64,000 nucleotides of DNA from positions 10,925 to 74,924 of the forward strand of contig CAZPTQ010000001.1 in assembly GCA_964589365.1 (NCBI GenBank), read 5' to 3'. The stretch is from M3007 sp964589365 (GTDB lineage: Bacteria > Bacteroidota > Bacteroidia > Chitinophagales > Saprospiraceae). The position numbers and the translations under genes are program-made. Position 1 is the stretch's first letter. Every line of letters starts with the position of its first letter. Under the pieces are notes generated by a model. The model had not been told where the DNA came from. It ran no database searches and saw only the letters and a list, made by a program, of their open reading frames with translations. Shown here piece by piece: positions 43,515 through 52,282 of the stretch.

Positions 43515-44261
43515 ATGAACTCCTCACGCGAACAAAAAATCCGCTCCGTAATCCGTCAGTCGCAACCCGACCTGACGGTAGTATTGGAAAACATTTTCGA
43601 CCCGCTCAACATTAGTGCAGTGCTTCGTTCGTGCGATGCGGTAGGAGTGCGCGAAGTGTTCGTAATATATACAAAAAAGTACCTTGACAAGCGCGGTCTA
43701 ATATTGGGCAAGCGCACCTCAGGCGGCACCTTCAAATGGATTGATGTATATGTTTTTGACGATTTGGAAGAATGTTTCAAAAGGGTGCGCGAGCGATATG
43801 GGCGCATCATTTCTACAAGTTTGGCAGGAGGAGGCGGACAAAGCGACTCGGTGTATGATTTGGACCTTAATCAACCGACGGCATTGTTGTTTGGCAATGA
43901 GGATGAAGGGGTTAGCCCCGAAGCACTGGCCTTGTGCGATGGTAATTTTACTATTCCTCAGGTTGGATTTGCTGAAAGCCTGAACATTTCGGTGGCTTGT
44001 GCAGTCACGCTTTTTGAGGCACGGCGGCAGCGGGAGGAACAGGGGTTTTATGGCGAAAAAAGTAAGTTTAGTGAAGCAGAACAATCGCAACTTTTTGAGC
44101 GTTGGCAGGCCATGCTAAAAGAAAAGTCCTGGCAGCAGCAGCAGGCCATTGTAGTGGATAAAGATACGGAGACCATTTTACCGGTGTATGTACAACGTGA
44201 TCCTTTGGCCCCGAACAAGCAACAAGTGCGGCCCAGCCCTTTGACGAATTTTGAACTTTAG
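43515..44261 (+). CDS. trmH: tRNA 2'-O-methyltransferase, TrmH/SpoU family
   Basis: A 248-residue SPOUT methyltransferase. N-terminal RQSQPDLTVVLENIFDPLNISAVLRSCDAVGV includes the conserved NxxaxxRs motif 1. Motif 2 is LLFGNEDEGVSPEAL and motif 3 is FTIPQVGFAESLNISVACAVTLFEARRQ. The length and the C-terminal extension after motif 3 suit TrmH, which methylates G18 in the tRNA D-loop. It stands 83 nt after the preceding gene. Confidence 0.9.
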   Translation: MNSSREQKIRSVIRQSQPDLTVVLENIFDPLNISAVLRSCDAVGVREVFVIYTKKYLDKRGLILGKRTSGGTFKWIDVYVFDDLEECFKRVRERYGRIISTSLAGGGGQSDSVYDLDLNQPTALLFGNEDEGVSPEALALCDGNFTIPQVGFAESLNISVACAVTLFEARRQREEQGFYGEKSKFSEAEQSQLFERWQAMLKEKSWQQQQAIVVDKDTETILPVYVQRDPLAPNKQQVRPSPLTNFEL

Positions 44262-44274
44262 AGGTGTAGTTTTG
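44240..44274 (+). promoter_or_regulatory. Promoter TTTG-N23-TAGTTTTG for the glycosyltransferase
   Basis: TTTG (44240-44243) and TAGTTTTG (44267-44274) overlap the end of trmH; the spacing is a little longer than usual. It could start the glycosyltransferase transcript about 20 nt before ATG 44300. Confidence 0.45.
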
Positions 44275-44299
44275 CCCTCCAATTTTTCAAACAGAAACC

Positions 44300-45235
44300 A
44301 TGCAACTCTCCATAGTCATCCCCCTCAAAAACGAGGAGGAAAGCCTCCCCAAACTCGAAGCCTGGATTCGCCGTGTGTGCGAAGCCAATCACCTTTCGTA
44401 CGAAATAATCATGGTGGACGACGGGAGTACCGATCGTTCCTGGAAAGTCATCAACGCCCTCAAGGAAATCAACCCCTTTGTGCGCGGCATCAAATTCCGG
44501 CGCAATTATGGAAAATCTGCCGGGTTGCATACTGGCTTTCAAATGGCGCAAGGTGACGTTGTTATCACCATGGACGCAGACTTGCAGGACAGTCCAGACG
44601 AGATTCCAGAACTCTATAAGATGATCACCGAGGACGGCTACGACCTCGTGAGCGGCTGGAAAAAAGAGCGGCATGACCCAATCACTAAGACCATTCCGAC
44701 CAAGCTCTACAACGCAGCAACCCGTTGGATGAGCGGAATAAAGCTCCATGATTTCAACTGTGGCCTCAAAGCTTATCGGCTTGATGTGGTGAAAACCATC
44801 GAAGTGTACGGTGAAATGCACCGCTACATTCCTGTTATTGCCAAATGGGCGGGATTTACTAAAATCGGCGAAAAAGTGGTAGAACACCGGGCCAGGCAAT
44901 ATGGGGTCACGAAATTCGGTGGGTTCGAGCGCTTCATAAATGGGCCGCTCGACTTGATGAGTATTTCCTTTGTAGGCAAATTTGGCAAGCGGCCCATGCA
45001 CTTTTTTGGCACACTGGGGCTGATTTCGTTCCTAATCGGCTTTGGCATTTTGGTGTATCTGACTTTTGCCAAAACGGTTTACCAGGAATACGGCATCGCC
45101 GACCGACCGCTTTTTTACTTTGGCATTTTGGCCTTGATTATTGGCACACAGTTGTTTTTGACGGGTTTTTTGGCCGAAATGATCAATCGGAACTCCCCGA
45201 TTCGGAATTCATATTTGATCGAAAAAGAGATTTAA
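44300..45235 (+). CDS. Glycosyltransferase family 2, DPM1/GtrB-like
   Basis: A 311-residue protein with GT-A fold and two C-terminal membrane helices (residues ~235-260 and ~270-295). The nucleotide-sugar motifs are IVIPLKNEEESLP, IMVDDGSTDRSW, and the metal-binding DADLQDSPDEIP. The RNYGKSAGLHTGFQMAQGD and HRARQYGVTKFGG segments match polyprenol-phosphate sugar transferases of the DPM1/GtrB/ArnC group. It probably loads a sugar onto undecaprenyl phosphate. The pyrophosphatase gene follows after 25 nt. Confidence 0.88.
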   Translation: MQLSIVIPLKNEEESLPKLEAWIRRVCEANHLSYEIIMVDDGSTDRSWKVINALKEINPFVRGIKFRRNYGKSAGLHTGFQMAQGDVVITMDADLQDSPDEIPELYKMITEDGYDLVSGWKKERHDPITKTIPTKLYNAATRWMSGIKLHDFNCGLKAYRLDVVKTIEVYGEMHRYIPVIAKWAGFTKIGEKVVEHRARQYGVTKFGGFERFINGPLDLMSISFVGKFGKRPMHFFGTLGLISFLIGFGILVYLTFAKTVYQEYGIADRPLFYFGILALIIGTQLFLTGFLAEMINRNSPIRNSYLIEKEI

Positions 45236-45260
45236 CGACCAATATACCAATCACCAACAA

Positions 45261-45800
45261 ATGAACCACCTCGCCCTACCCTCTTTTTCGCTCAACGGTC
45301 ACCTGCAAGGAGTCATAGAAATCCCTGCAGGAACCAATACCAAGTACGAATATAACAAGCAATTGCTTCAATTCCAGCCCGATATAAGGGAAGGATCAGA
45401 GCGTAGGGTGGATTTTATGTCTTATCCAATCAACTATGGATTCATACCCTCCACACGCATGGACAAGGAGCGCGGTGGAGATGGCGATCCGCTTGATGTG
45501 CTGCTGTTGGCCGAACACATTCCAACAGGCTCCGTGGTCGAAGTGCAACCCATTGGCTTGCTCTTGCTCAAAGATTCCGGCGAACTCGACCACAAAGTGT
45601 TGGCCATACCTATAGACCCAGCCAAACGTATCATCCGCGCCACCAACTGGGCGGAATTTCAGCGCGATTACAGCGCCATTCGACACATCTTGGAACTCTT
45701 TTTCCTGTATTACGACGGCCTCGGAACCATGACTATAATGGGTTGGGGAGACGAAAAAGCAGCCTTGCAAGAAGTGAAAAAGTGGCAATTGGTCGAATGA
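45261..45800 (+). CDS. ppa: Inorganic pyrophosphatase
   Basis: A 179-residue soluble family I pyrophosphatase, cleaving pyrophosphate to orthophosphate. VIEIPAGTNTKYEYNK, SYPINYGFIPST, and DGDPLDVLLLAEHI (the DxDPxD metal-binding motif) are diagnostic. It removes pyrophosphate made by biosynthesis, and the upstream glycosyltransferase pathway is one possible source. Confidence 0.93.
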   Translation: MNHLALPSFSLNGHLQGVIEIPAGTNTKYEYNKQLLQFQPDIREGSERRVDFMSYPINYGFIPSTRMDKERGGDGDPLDVLLLAEHIPTGSVVEVQPIGLLLLKDSGELDHKVLAIPIDPAKRIIRATNWAEFQRDYSAIRHILELFFLYYDGLGTMTIMGWGDEKAALQEVKKWQLVE

Positions 45801-45861
45801 AGGCAACCATTTTTGCCGAGCAGCGTTCTTTTGCGAACCAGCATCTGCCAGCTGACCAGTC

Positions 45862-47100
45862 ATGACCCATCCTCTAACGCTACCACTAACCTTGGAGCCA
45901 ACTATTGCAGCCGAATTGACGGATTCTCTCCGTTACGCTTTTTTCCGCAGCATCGAATCGGCAGGTCCAGACTGGGACGCTACCGCCCCGGCAAATGATA
46001 TTTTTCTGCAACGCCCATACCTCAGCATTCTGGAAGCAAACCCGCCTGTGGGAATGCGTTTTGGATACCTTGTTTTTTACAAAGATGAAAGTCCTGTTGG
46101 GGTGGCGCTTTGTCAAATCAAATATTTCAAAGGTGACGACAACATTGCCGACTTAGACGTTCCGCGCACAGACCCTTGTTTTTTTGGGGGCTTGGCACAA
46201 TGGTTTAAGCGTTGGGTAGCAGGAAAAGCTGCCGCGGACATCCTGATCTGCGGGAATATGCTCCTTACGGGCGAACACGGCTATTTTTTTGATTATCAAA
46301 GAATTAGTCAACATCAGGCAATGGAAATGTTGGAAAAAGCCTTGGACAATGTAGTGGAAAAGTTGGGGCGAGAAGGGATTAAAATGCCCGTAATCCTGAT
46401 AAAGGACATTGCCCCGGAGAACCACCCTCAAGGCAGTTATTTGGTTGAAAAAGGATTCACGGAATTTGACATACAGCCCAATATGGTACTCGATCTTCCA
46501 TTCCGTGATATGGACGAATATCTGGCCGCCATGTCCACCAAATACCGTACCCGCGCCAAACGCGCTTTCAAAAAACTGGATGGCATCGAACGGCGCGAAC
46601 TCTCGCACGCCGAAATACAACAGGAACTTCCTACCATTTACAACCTGTACCGCGAAATCGCCAACAATGCAGGGTTCAACATGGTGGACCTCAACGAACA
46701 ATATCTGGCAGCGCTAGAACTCGATCTAAGTGAACATTTCCAGATGTTTGCCTATTATCTCGAAGGAAAATTGATTGCGTTTTACACCACTATCCGAAAC
46801 CAGGACGAACTTGAGGCGCATTTCCTTGGATACGAAAAAGCACTCAACCACGATTACCAACTTTACCTGAATATTCTCTACGATATTGTGAAAATCGGCT
46901 TGGACGCTGGCTGCAAAAGCATCGTTTTTGCTCGCACGGCACTTGAAATCAAGAGTTCCATAGGGGCCGTGGCACTGGATCTTTCTTGCTACCTCCGTCA
47001 TCAGCATCCTGTAGTCAACAAGTTTGCCCCAACGATTTTGGACTACCTTAAGCCTGTGGAGCAATGGCAGCCAAGGCATCCGTTTAAGGAGGAAGGGTGA
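45862..47100 (+). CDS. GNAT-like acyltransferase (peptidogalycan-type)
   Basis: A 412-residue protein. The C-terminal half (residues ~210-380) resembles the GNAT/FemAB-like fold of 'peptidogalycan biosynthesis/recognition' and Acetyltransf_6-type proteins: STKYRTRAKRAFKKLDGIERRELSH, IYNLYREIANNAGFNMVDLNEQYLAALE, MFAYYLEGKLIAFYTTIRNQDELEAHFLGYEKALNHDYQLYLNILYDIVKIGLDAG. The substrate is unknown. Start ATG 45862 is the first in-frame ATG after the pyrophosphatase gene. Confidence 0.72.
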   Translation: MTHPLTLPLTLEPTIAAELTDSLRYAFFRSIESAGPDWDATAPANDIFLQRPYLSILEANPPVGMRFGYLVFYKDESPVGVALCQIKYFKGDDNIADLDVPRTDPCFFGGLAQWFKRWVAGKAAADILICGNMLLTGEHGYFFDYQRISQHQAMEMLEKALDNVVEKLGREGIKMPVILIKDIAPENHPQGSYLVEKGFTEFDIQPNMVLDLPFRDMDEYLAAMSTKYRTRAKRAFKKLDGIERRELSHAEIQQELPTIYNLYREIANNAGFNMVDLNEQYLAALELDLSEHFQMFAYYLEGKLIAFYTTIRNQDELEAHFLGYEKALNHDYQLYLNILYDIVKIGLDAGCKSIVFARTALEIKSSIGAVALDLSCYLRHQHPVVNKFAPTILDYLKPVEQWQPRHPFKEEG

Positions 47101-47176
47101 TTGGTTTATTAGTGATTAGTGATTGGGGCAAGACACTGGAACACTCGCAGGCTTATTATTCTCACATTGGGCACAC

Positions 47177-47220
47177 AAAGAAAAGCCGGAATCGGGTAAC
47201 CCTGATTCCGGCTTTTCTTT
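47177..47220. terminator. Bidirectional terminator between convergent genes
   Basis: AAAGAAAAGCCGGAATC (47177-47193) and its exact complement (47204-47220) flank a 10-nt loop, with A-rich and T-rich outer ends. It lies between the acyltransferase and SprB-repeat genes, which converge. Confidence 0.9.
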
Positions 47221-47254
47221 GAAAATTTGTGAAGGTTGCGAAATAAATTTCGCC

Positions 47255-50200
47255 CTACCTTATCACTGTCACATCACCGCGATAGAGCAGCACACGCCCA
47301 TCAAGGAATCTGACATCAACGAGGTAAACAAACACGCCTGGGGTGACAAAGTCGCCGTTGTAGCGCCCATCCCAACCTTCAGAGAGGTTGTCGTTGTTGG
47401 GAATAAATTTTTCGCGCTCGTAGAGCAGTTCACCCCAGCGGTCATACACCCGCATGAAATTGACGATTTCTACGCCTAAGCCAACGTTTACATTGAAATG
47501 GTCGTTCCGCCCACTGGGGTTGGCGGGTATGAAGATGTTGGGGATGTACACATTACGGTTTGGATCCACATTCACAACCACCGAGCCAGAACCGAAACAA
47601 CCGAACGAATCCACCACGGTGAGGGTATAGGTCAGATTGGAAAATGTGTACGCTGTGGCGTTCAAGGTGTCCGGGTTCAGCAAGGACTCCGGGTGCGTCC
47701 AGGTAAAACTACCAATAACCGCTGCACCTGTAATAATTGGTTCCAAATCAGCCGTTGCGCCCAATTCGATCTCTATGACATTTGGATTGAACGTCACTGT
47801 AATGGGTGAAGGTTCGGCAACAAAGAACGAATCAGTTATTGCACAGTCCTTTACGTCTATATAAGTGATGTAGTGTTGGCCACCACCGATACTCACTGGA
47901 AAATTAGGGTCGAGCACTGCGCCAAAGTCAACACTGAAACGATATGGGCCACCTGAGCCGCCTGTGATTGAAGCGATGTTCAGGATTAATTCGTCACCAT
48001 TGCATGTCAAAGAAGCCAATGGCTCATAGGAGCCTATTACTGGTTCGGGGTCCATGATTGTCACGTTCGTAGCCGAGCTGCACCCATTCGCATCCGTTAC
48101 GGTCACGCTGTAAGTGCCTGCAGTAAGCATCTCCGCGAGATTTTCATCTCCAACATCGTCACCATTGACATCTGCCCAGAAATAGGTGTAGCCAGGCACG
48201 CCGCCAATTACATCTACCTCAGCTTTGCCGTTTTCACCGCCAAAACAAGAAGGATCTGTAAATGATGTGGTTAACCCAATTGGGTCTGGCTGGCCAATAT
48301 TGATGGTATCAATTGAATTGGTACAGCTATTATTATCCGTCAGCGTCACGGTATAAACGCCGGCAGGAACGCCATTGATACCAGGGGTTACAGCGAAAGT
48401 ATTCCAGAGATACGTGTAAGGCCCTCCATTACCTCCGGTAGCCGTAATGCTCGCCGCACCTGTGCTGTCGCCAAAGCAATCTGTTTCGGTAATTGTCAGC
48501 GCAGAAAGGGTGATCTCTGTCGGGCTGGTAATTGTCAAAGTGTCCACAATGTTGCAGTTATTGCCATCCGCAATGGTCACAAAATGTATTCCTGCACACA
48601 GGTCGGTCCGAATCGAATCGGAAAGGCCTCCGTCGCTCCACAAGTAAGTGAAATCGCCTGGGGCATTCGTATATGCGGTTATAGCGGTGGCGGCTCCATC
48701 ACATGGGAAAGTTCCGAAGCAGCTTACTCGACCAATCACTGTGGGGTCAAATGCGTTGACGATTGCAGCTGGCTCGCCCAATACAAACGTGCCTGTGAGC
48801 GTACAGCCTACATTGTCTACTACTGTCACTGAATATGTGCCCGCTGTTAAATTAAAAATAACAGGGCTATTGCCCGGCTGCACAGGATTCCAAGTGTAGT
48901 TCACATAGGGTTGTTGGCCATCTTGAACCCCAATGGCGATTTGGCCATCAGCAAATCCAAAGCAATTTGGTTCCATAAACGTTGTATCCGAAAAGGACAT
49001 TGGTATAACACCCGTAAGCGTAATTGTGTCTATAGCGATACAGCCCCCTCCATCAATTATCTTTACAATGTATTCGCCCCCAGCCAAGCCGCTTATAGTA
49101 GCCGCAGAGTCTATTAGTACTCCATTGATATCCGTCCAAACAATTATGACTGCTGTTGGAGCATTCACGGACAGCACTCCGTCATTGCCGCATTTTACTG
49201 GGGTAATTGAAGGCGTAAAACCTGGAGGAAGCGGCGTTGGCAAATCAAACACCAGCGAATCCTGACAACCATTTAAGTCCGTCACAGTCACGGTGTAGTT
49301 GCCTACGGCAAGTCCACTTTGGCATACCGCAGCGCCTGGTATGTTCCAAGTATAGACAAAGTTATTTGGGTTGCCCGTGCCGCCCTGTGGTATTACGCAG
49401 ATAGTGCCGCTGTTGGCTTGTGCACAGATAGGATTTACTAATGAGAAGGTATCCAATACAAGCAGCGCTGGCTCGGTAATAATGGTGTCAAGCGTAACTT
49501 GGCAGCCGAGACCGTCTACAGCTACTACGGAGTAAGTCCCGGCAGGAAGGTTACTGTAGGTAGAAGAGGGGCTTGTGCCTGTTTGCGTGAAACCAGCAGG
49601 TGTCCATGTGAAGGTGTATGTTTCATTAGTCATTACAGACTCGGTAACTGTAATGGCAATAGAGCCATTGTCCGCGCCATTGCAAGTAATATTTTGAATA
49701 CTATTGCTCGTGATCGAAAGTTCGCGCAAACTGTTCAGCGTAACATCTTCTGTGAAGGTGCAGCCATTCGCGTCGGTTAGGGTGATGCGATAGTCGCCTT
49801 CGCAAGCATTGGCCAGCACGATAGGATTGGCGGTGCCTGAGCCGGCAGGCGTGTTGTTCGTAACATAGGTCCAAGCGAATTGATAAGCCGGCCCAGCAAA
49901 AGGAACACCGCCTTCAGCATCATAGGTAATGGTGCCATCACAAACGCCGGAACAGGAAGGAGGTACGTTCGTCACGCTTTGAGAACTCAATGGGGCAGGC
50001 TGCCCCAGTGTGCCAGACGCCACTTCGGAACAACCTGTGTTCAAATCTGTAACGGTAACCGTATAAAGGCCCGCCGGCACACCGTTTTGAACCAGGCTGC
50101 CTTGTACTGTCAGGTTCGCCGGAGCCCAAGCATACGTATAATTGGTGCCAGGGCTGGGAACGATCACACCACCTTGTAATACAACGGCATTGATGATCCC

Positions 50201-51916
50201 GGTACTGGCGCCGTTACAAAGCGGTTGTTGTGCAAAATTGATTTGCGCCCCCAATCGCTGTATGTTCACAACAATCGTGGTACATTGCGTAGCCCCCAAT
50301 CCGTTGTTGTCTTGAACACAAATGTCGTAGGTAAAAGGGGTATTATTCGTGCTGCCTACTGTGGGCACAGTAAATGTTTCACCAGGACTTAACACCACTC
50401 CGTTATAGGTAGGGCCAGGTATCAAGGGGTTTTCATTCACAATCACTTCATAAGGAGATACCCCTCCTGACGGCGTGATAACCAAGGTAGCCTGTCCAAG
50501 GCAGTTGGTATCAATAACTGCGAAGGTAAATTCAAGCGGCAAGAATGCAATACACACTTGACCAGTATCCACTGAAAGTGCCAGATTTTGGCCTATACTG
50601 TCTTCCAATGCCACGCCAGTTGGGTTATTGGTTATGCCCAACCCGGTACAATCGCCCAATTGACCCACCGCCGTAAAGCAGATCTCGAACAAGGTACTGT
50701 CATCAGAAATGTAAATCGTGGTTGGATTTGTATTGTTGAAGATTTGAACACCGAGCAGGCCATTTGAAGTCTGTTGTGCGTTCAGGTTGGCAGCACCAAA
50801 AACTGTGTCTATGACAGCGTTAACATTTTGAAGACCATTGTATTGCAATACTGTCTCGTCCCATTCGATAGAGAAGGAGCCAGAAAGGATTGCAAAGTTT
50901 TCTACCGTGACCGGTATGCAAATTGTGCTACCTGGTGGCACAATAGTATCTGGGAATATCAGCGTTACGTTATCTACCGGGTTGCATACGTTCATGTCAA
51001 TCTGGAAGGATGCCGGGCAACTTTTCCCATCTTCGATGACAACGTTATAAACACCTGCCACAGGCACGGAGAAGGCCACACTCGACAAGTGAAAGAGGTT
51101 CGAAGCAGAAGTATGAACAATGGCTTTCACATTAGGGTTGCTTGCCAGGGAAATGGTAATTGTGAACACCGCATTGTTGTCGTATTGTGGATAGCCACCA
51201 CGGACCGTGAAGCGGCCCAGACAGTCGTTGCCAAAGTTGTTGTTAATGCCCGTGGCGGTGATTTCGTTCAAATAGACCACTTCAAAAGCCGCTGCTGTGT
51301 TCACTGCCACACAAGGGCCGGGAGGAAACCCCGGTGACGCTGGCTCGTAACTGTTTCCTGCAAAATCATCTATTGTAATCGGCGCAAAAAAAAGCGAAAT
51401 CGGTTGTCCCATGTTATACATGGTTTGGAGCGCTCCGCTGTTGAAGAACCATGTTGCACCACCGTTGGCAACTGGTTGCGTAATGTACATACCGTTCATA
51501 GAACCAGGCAATAAACAGGTATCCGCTGTGGGCGGAGGGATGGCTGCCCCGATAATATCTTGCAAAGTGGGCCCATCAGCATACGGTGGGCAGGTATAAA
51601 ACCCATAGGCTATGCCAGGCTGGGTGCCAGGAACTGGGTCGCCACTCAAGTCCGCGTCGCCATTGTGCTGTACGAGCAGCGAATCGCCGAAGCAAAGAAA
51701 AATGGGGGAAGGCGCCACATCGTTACTGGAGCCAATGAACTGCCCGAAAGTGTAAGTGCCGGCATTGCCGCAGGGCATGTCAGGGTTTTGGGGCTGGGCA
51801 TGAACTTTGTGGGGATCGAAAGGTGCGAATTGGATTTCATGAGTCACCTGGGCGCGCAAAAGCGCAGGCATGCTAATGAATAAGCATGCGAGCATAGGGA
51901 TTAGAAGTCTGAGCAT
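47255..51916 (-). CDS. Giant surface adhesin with cohesin-like domain, SprB repeats and gliding-type C-terminus
   Basis: A 1553-residue exported protein (MLRLLIPMLACLFISMPALLRAQ). Residues ~25-310 are an unrecognised beta-rich region. Residues ~315-456 resemble a cohesin domain (DNVTLIFPDTIVPPGSTICIPVTVENFAILSGSFSIEWDETVLQYNGL...). From ~555 to ~1440 lie about ten SprB-like repeats of the form PxCFGxxDGxAxIxxxGGxxPYxYxW (for example TETDCFGDSTGAASITATGG, TDPSCFGGENGKAEVDVIGG). The last ~100 residues are a gliding motility-associated type B C-terminal domain (VYIPNIFIPANPSGRNDHFNV, FMRVYDRWGELLYEREKF, GWDGRYNGDFVTPGVFVYLVDV), used for T9SS export. A gliding or adhesion role is inferred. Confidence 0.9.
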   Translation of the reverse strand: MLRLLIPMLACLFISMPALLRAQVTHEIQFAPFDPHKVHAQPQNPDMPCGNAGTYTFGQFIGSSNDVAPSPIFLCFGDSLLVQHNGDADLSGDPVPGTQPGIAYGFYTCPPYADGPTLQDIIGAAIPPPTADTCLLPGSMNGMYITQPVANGGATWFFNSGALQTMYNMGQPISLFFAPITIDDFAGNSYEPASPGFPPGPCVAVNTAAAFEVVYLNEITATGINNNFGNDCLGRFTVRGGYPQYDNNAVFTITISLASNPNVKAIVHTSASNLFHLSSVAFSVPVAGVYNVVIEDGKSCPASFQIDMNVCNPVDNVTLIFPDTIVPPGSTICIPVTVENFAILSGSFSIEWDETVLQYNGLQNVNAVIDTVFGAANLNAQQTSNGLLGVQIFNNTNPTTIYISDDSTLFEICFTAVGQLGDCTGLGITNNPTGVALEDSIGQNLALSVDTGQVCIAFLPLEFTFAVIDTNCLGQATLVITPSGGVSPYEVIVNENPLIPGPTYNGVVLSPGETFTVPTVGSTNNTPFTYDICVQDNNGLGATQCTTIVVNIQRLGAQINFAQQPLCNGASTGIINAVVLQGGVIVPSPGTNYTYAWAPANLTVQGSLVQNGVPAGLYTVTVTDLNTGCSEVASGTLGQPAPLSSQSVTNVPPSCSGVCDGTITYDAEGGVPFAGPAYQFAWTYVTNNTPAGSGTANPIVLANACEGDYRITLTDANGCTFTEDVTLNSLRELSITSNSIQNITCNGADNGSIAITVTESVMTNETYTFTWTPAGFTQTGTSPSSTYSNLPAGTYSVVAVDGLGCQVTLDTIITEPALLVLDTFSLVNPICAQANSGTICVIPQGGTGNPNNFVYTWNIPGAAVCQSGLAVGNYTVTVTDLNGCQDSLVFDLPTPLPPGFTPSITPVKCGNDGVLSVNAPTAVIIVWTDINGVLIDSAATISGLAGGEYIVKIIDGGGCIAIDTITLTGVIPMSFSDTTFMEPNCFGFADGQIAIGVQDGQQPYVNYTWNPVQPGNSPVIFNLTAGTYSVTVVDNVGCTLTGTFVLGEPAAIVNAFDPTVIGRVSCFGTFPCDGAATAITAYTNAPGDFTYLWSDGGLSDSIRTDLCAGIHFVTIADGNNCNIVDTLTITSPTEITLSALTITETDCFGDSTGAASITATGGNGGPYTYLWNTFAVTPGINGVPAGVYTVTLTDNNSCTNSIDTINIGQPDPIGLTTSFTDPSCFGGENGKAEVDVIGGVPGYTYFWADVNGDDVGDENLAEMLTAGTYSVTVTDANGCSSATNVTIMDPEPVIGSYEPLASLTCNGDELILNIASITGGSGGPYRFSVDFGAVLDPNFPVSIGGGQHYITYIDVKDCAITDSFFVAEPSPITVTFNPNVIEIELGATADLEPIITGAAVIGSFTWTHPESLLNPDTLNATAYTFSNLTYTLTVVDSFGCFGSGSVVVNVDPNRNVYIPNIFIPANPSGRNDHFNVNVGLGVEIVNFMRVYDRWGELLYEREKFIPNNDNLSEGWDGRYNGDFVTPGVFVYLVDVRFLDGRVLLYRGDVTVIR

Positions 51917-52098
51917 CAGTTGAAAAAATTTAACAAAGGTTGATGGATAATGTAGAACCGAATACGGGATTTCTCGTTGGGATGGTTTGTTTTGCTACAG
52001 TTTTCAAAAGATTCATTGACTAAAGGGAGTGCTGTATGGGAAATGAGGTTTTAACATTAGGGTTGAGCGTCAATACTATTTTCTGTTCGTTTTGGTAT

Positions 52099-52138
52099 GT
52101 TTACCCGCCATGGCCCTAAAGGGCTATGGCGGGTAAAC
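52099..52138. repeat. Palindrome GTTTACCCGCCATGGCCCT
   Basis: Arms 52099-52117 and 52120-52138 match at 18 of 19 positions with a 2-nt centre. Its CTATGGCGGGTAAA end is also found at 31769-31782. Confidence 0.88.
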
Positions 52139-52149
52139 GGGTAAAGCCG

Positions 52150-52157
52150 CAAAAGTA
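52150..52157 (-). promoter_or_regulatory. -7 box TACTTTTG upstream of the SprB-repeat gene
   Basis: Minus-strand TACTTTTG, 234 nt before ATG 51916. No TTTG at standard spacing. It could be a distal promoter or fortuitous. Confidence 0.35.
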
Positions 52158-52282
52158 GACAAACGCCGCCTATCCGACACCTCTGAAATGAAACAAATCC
52201 TTGACTTTAACAGGCTCATGCGCTGAAAAACGCGGCGAAACGCACTACTAAGCCCTTTTATTGCCGACCGCTTTTCTGAGCA

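Larger units (their letters stand above)
51917..52282. other. 366-bp gap with palindrome and promoter box
   Basis: No gene is evident. It contains the palindrome at 52099-52138, a minus-strand TACTTTTG box at 52150-52157, and a weaker CAAAGGTT (minus AACCTTTG) at 51939-51946. Either box could drive the SprB-repeat gene; with the distal one, the palindrome would lie in a ~230-nt leader. Confidence 0.6.
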
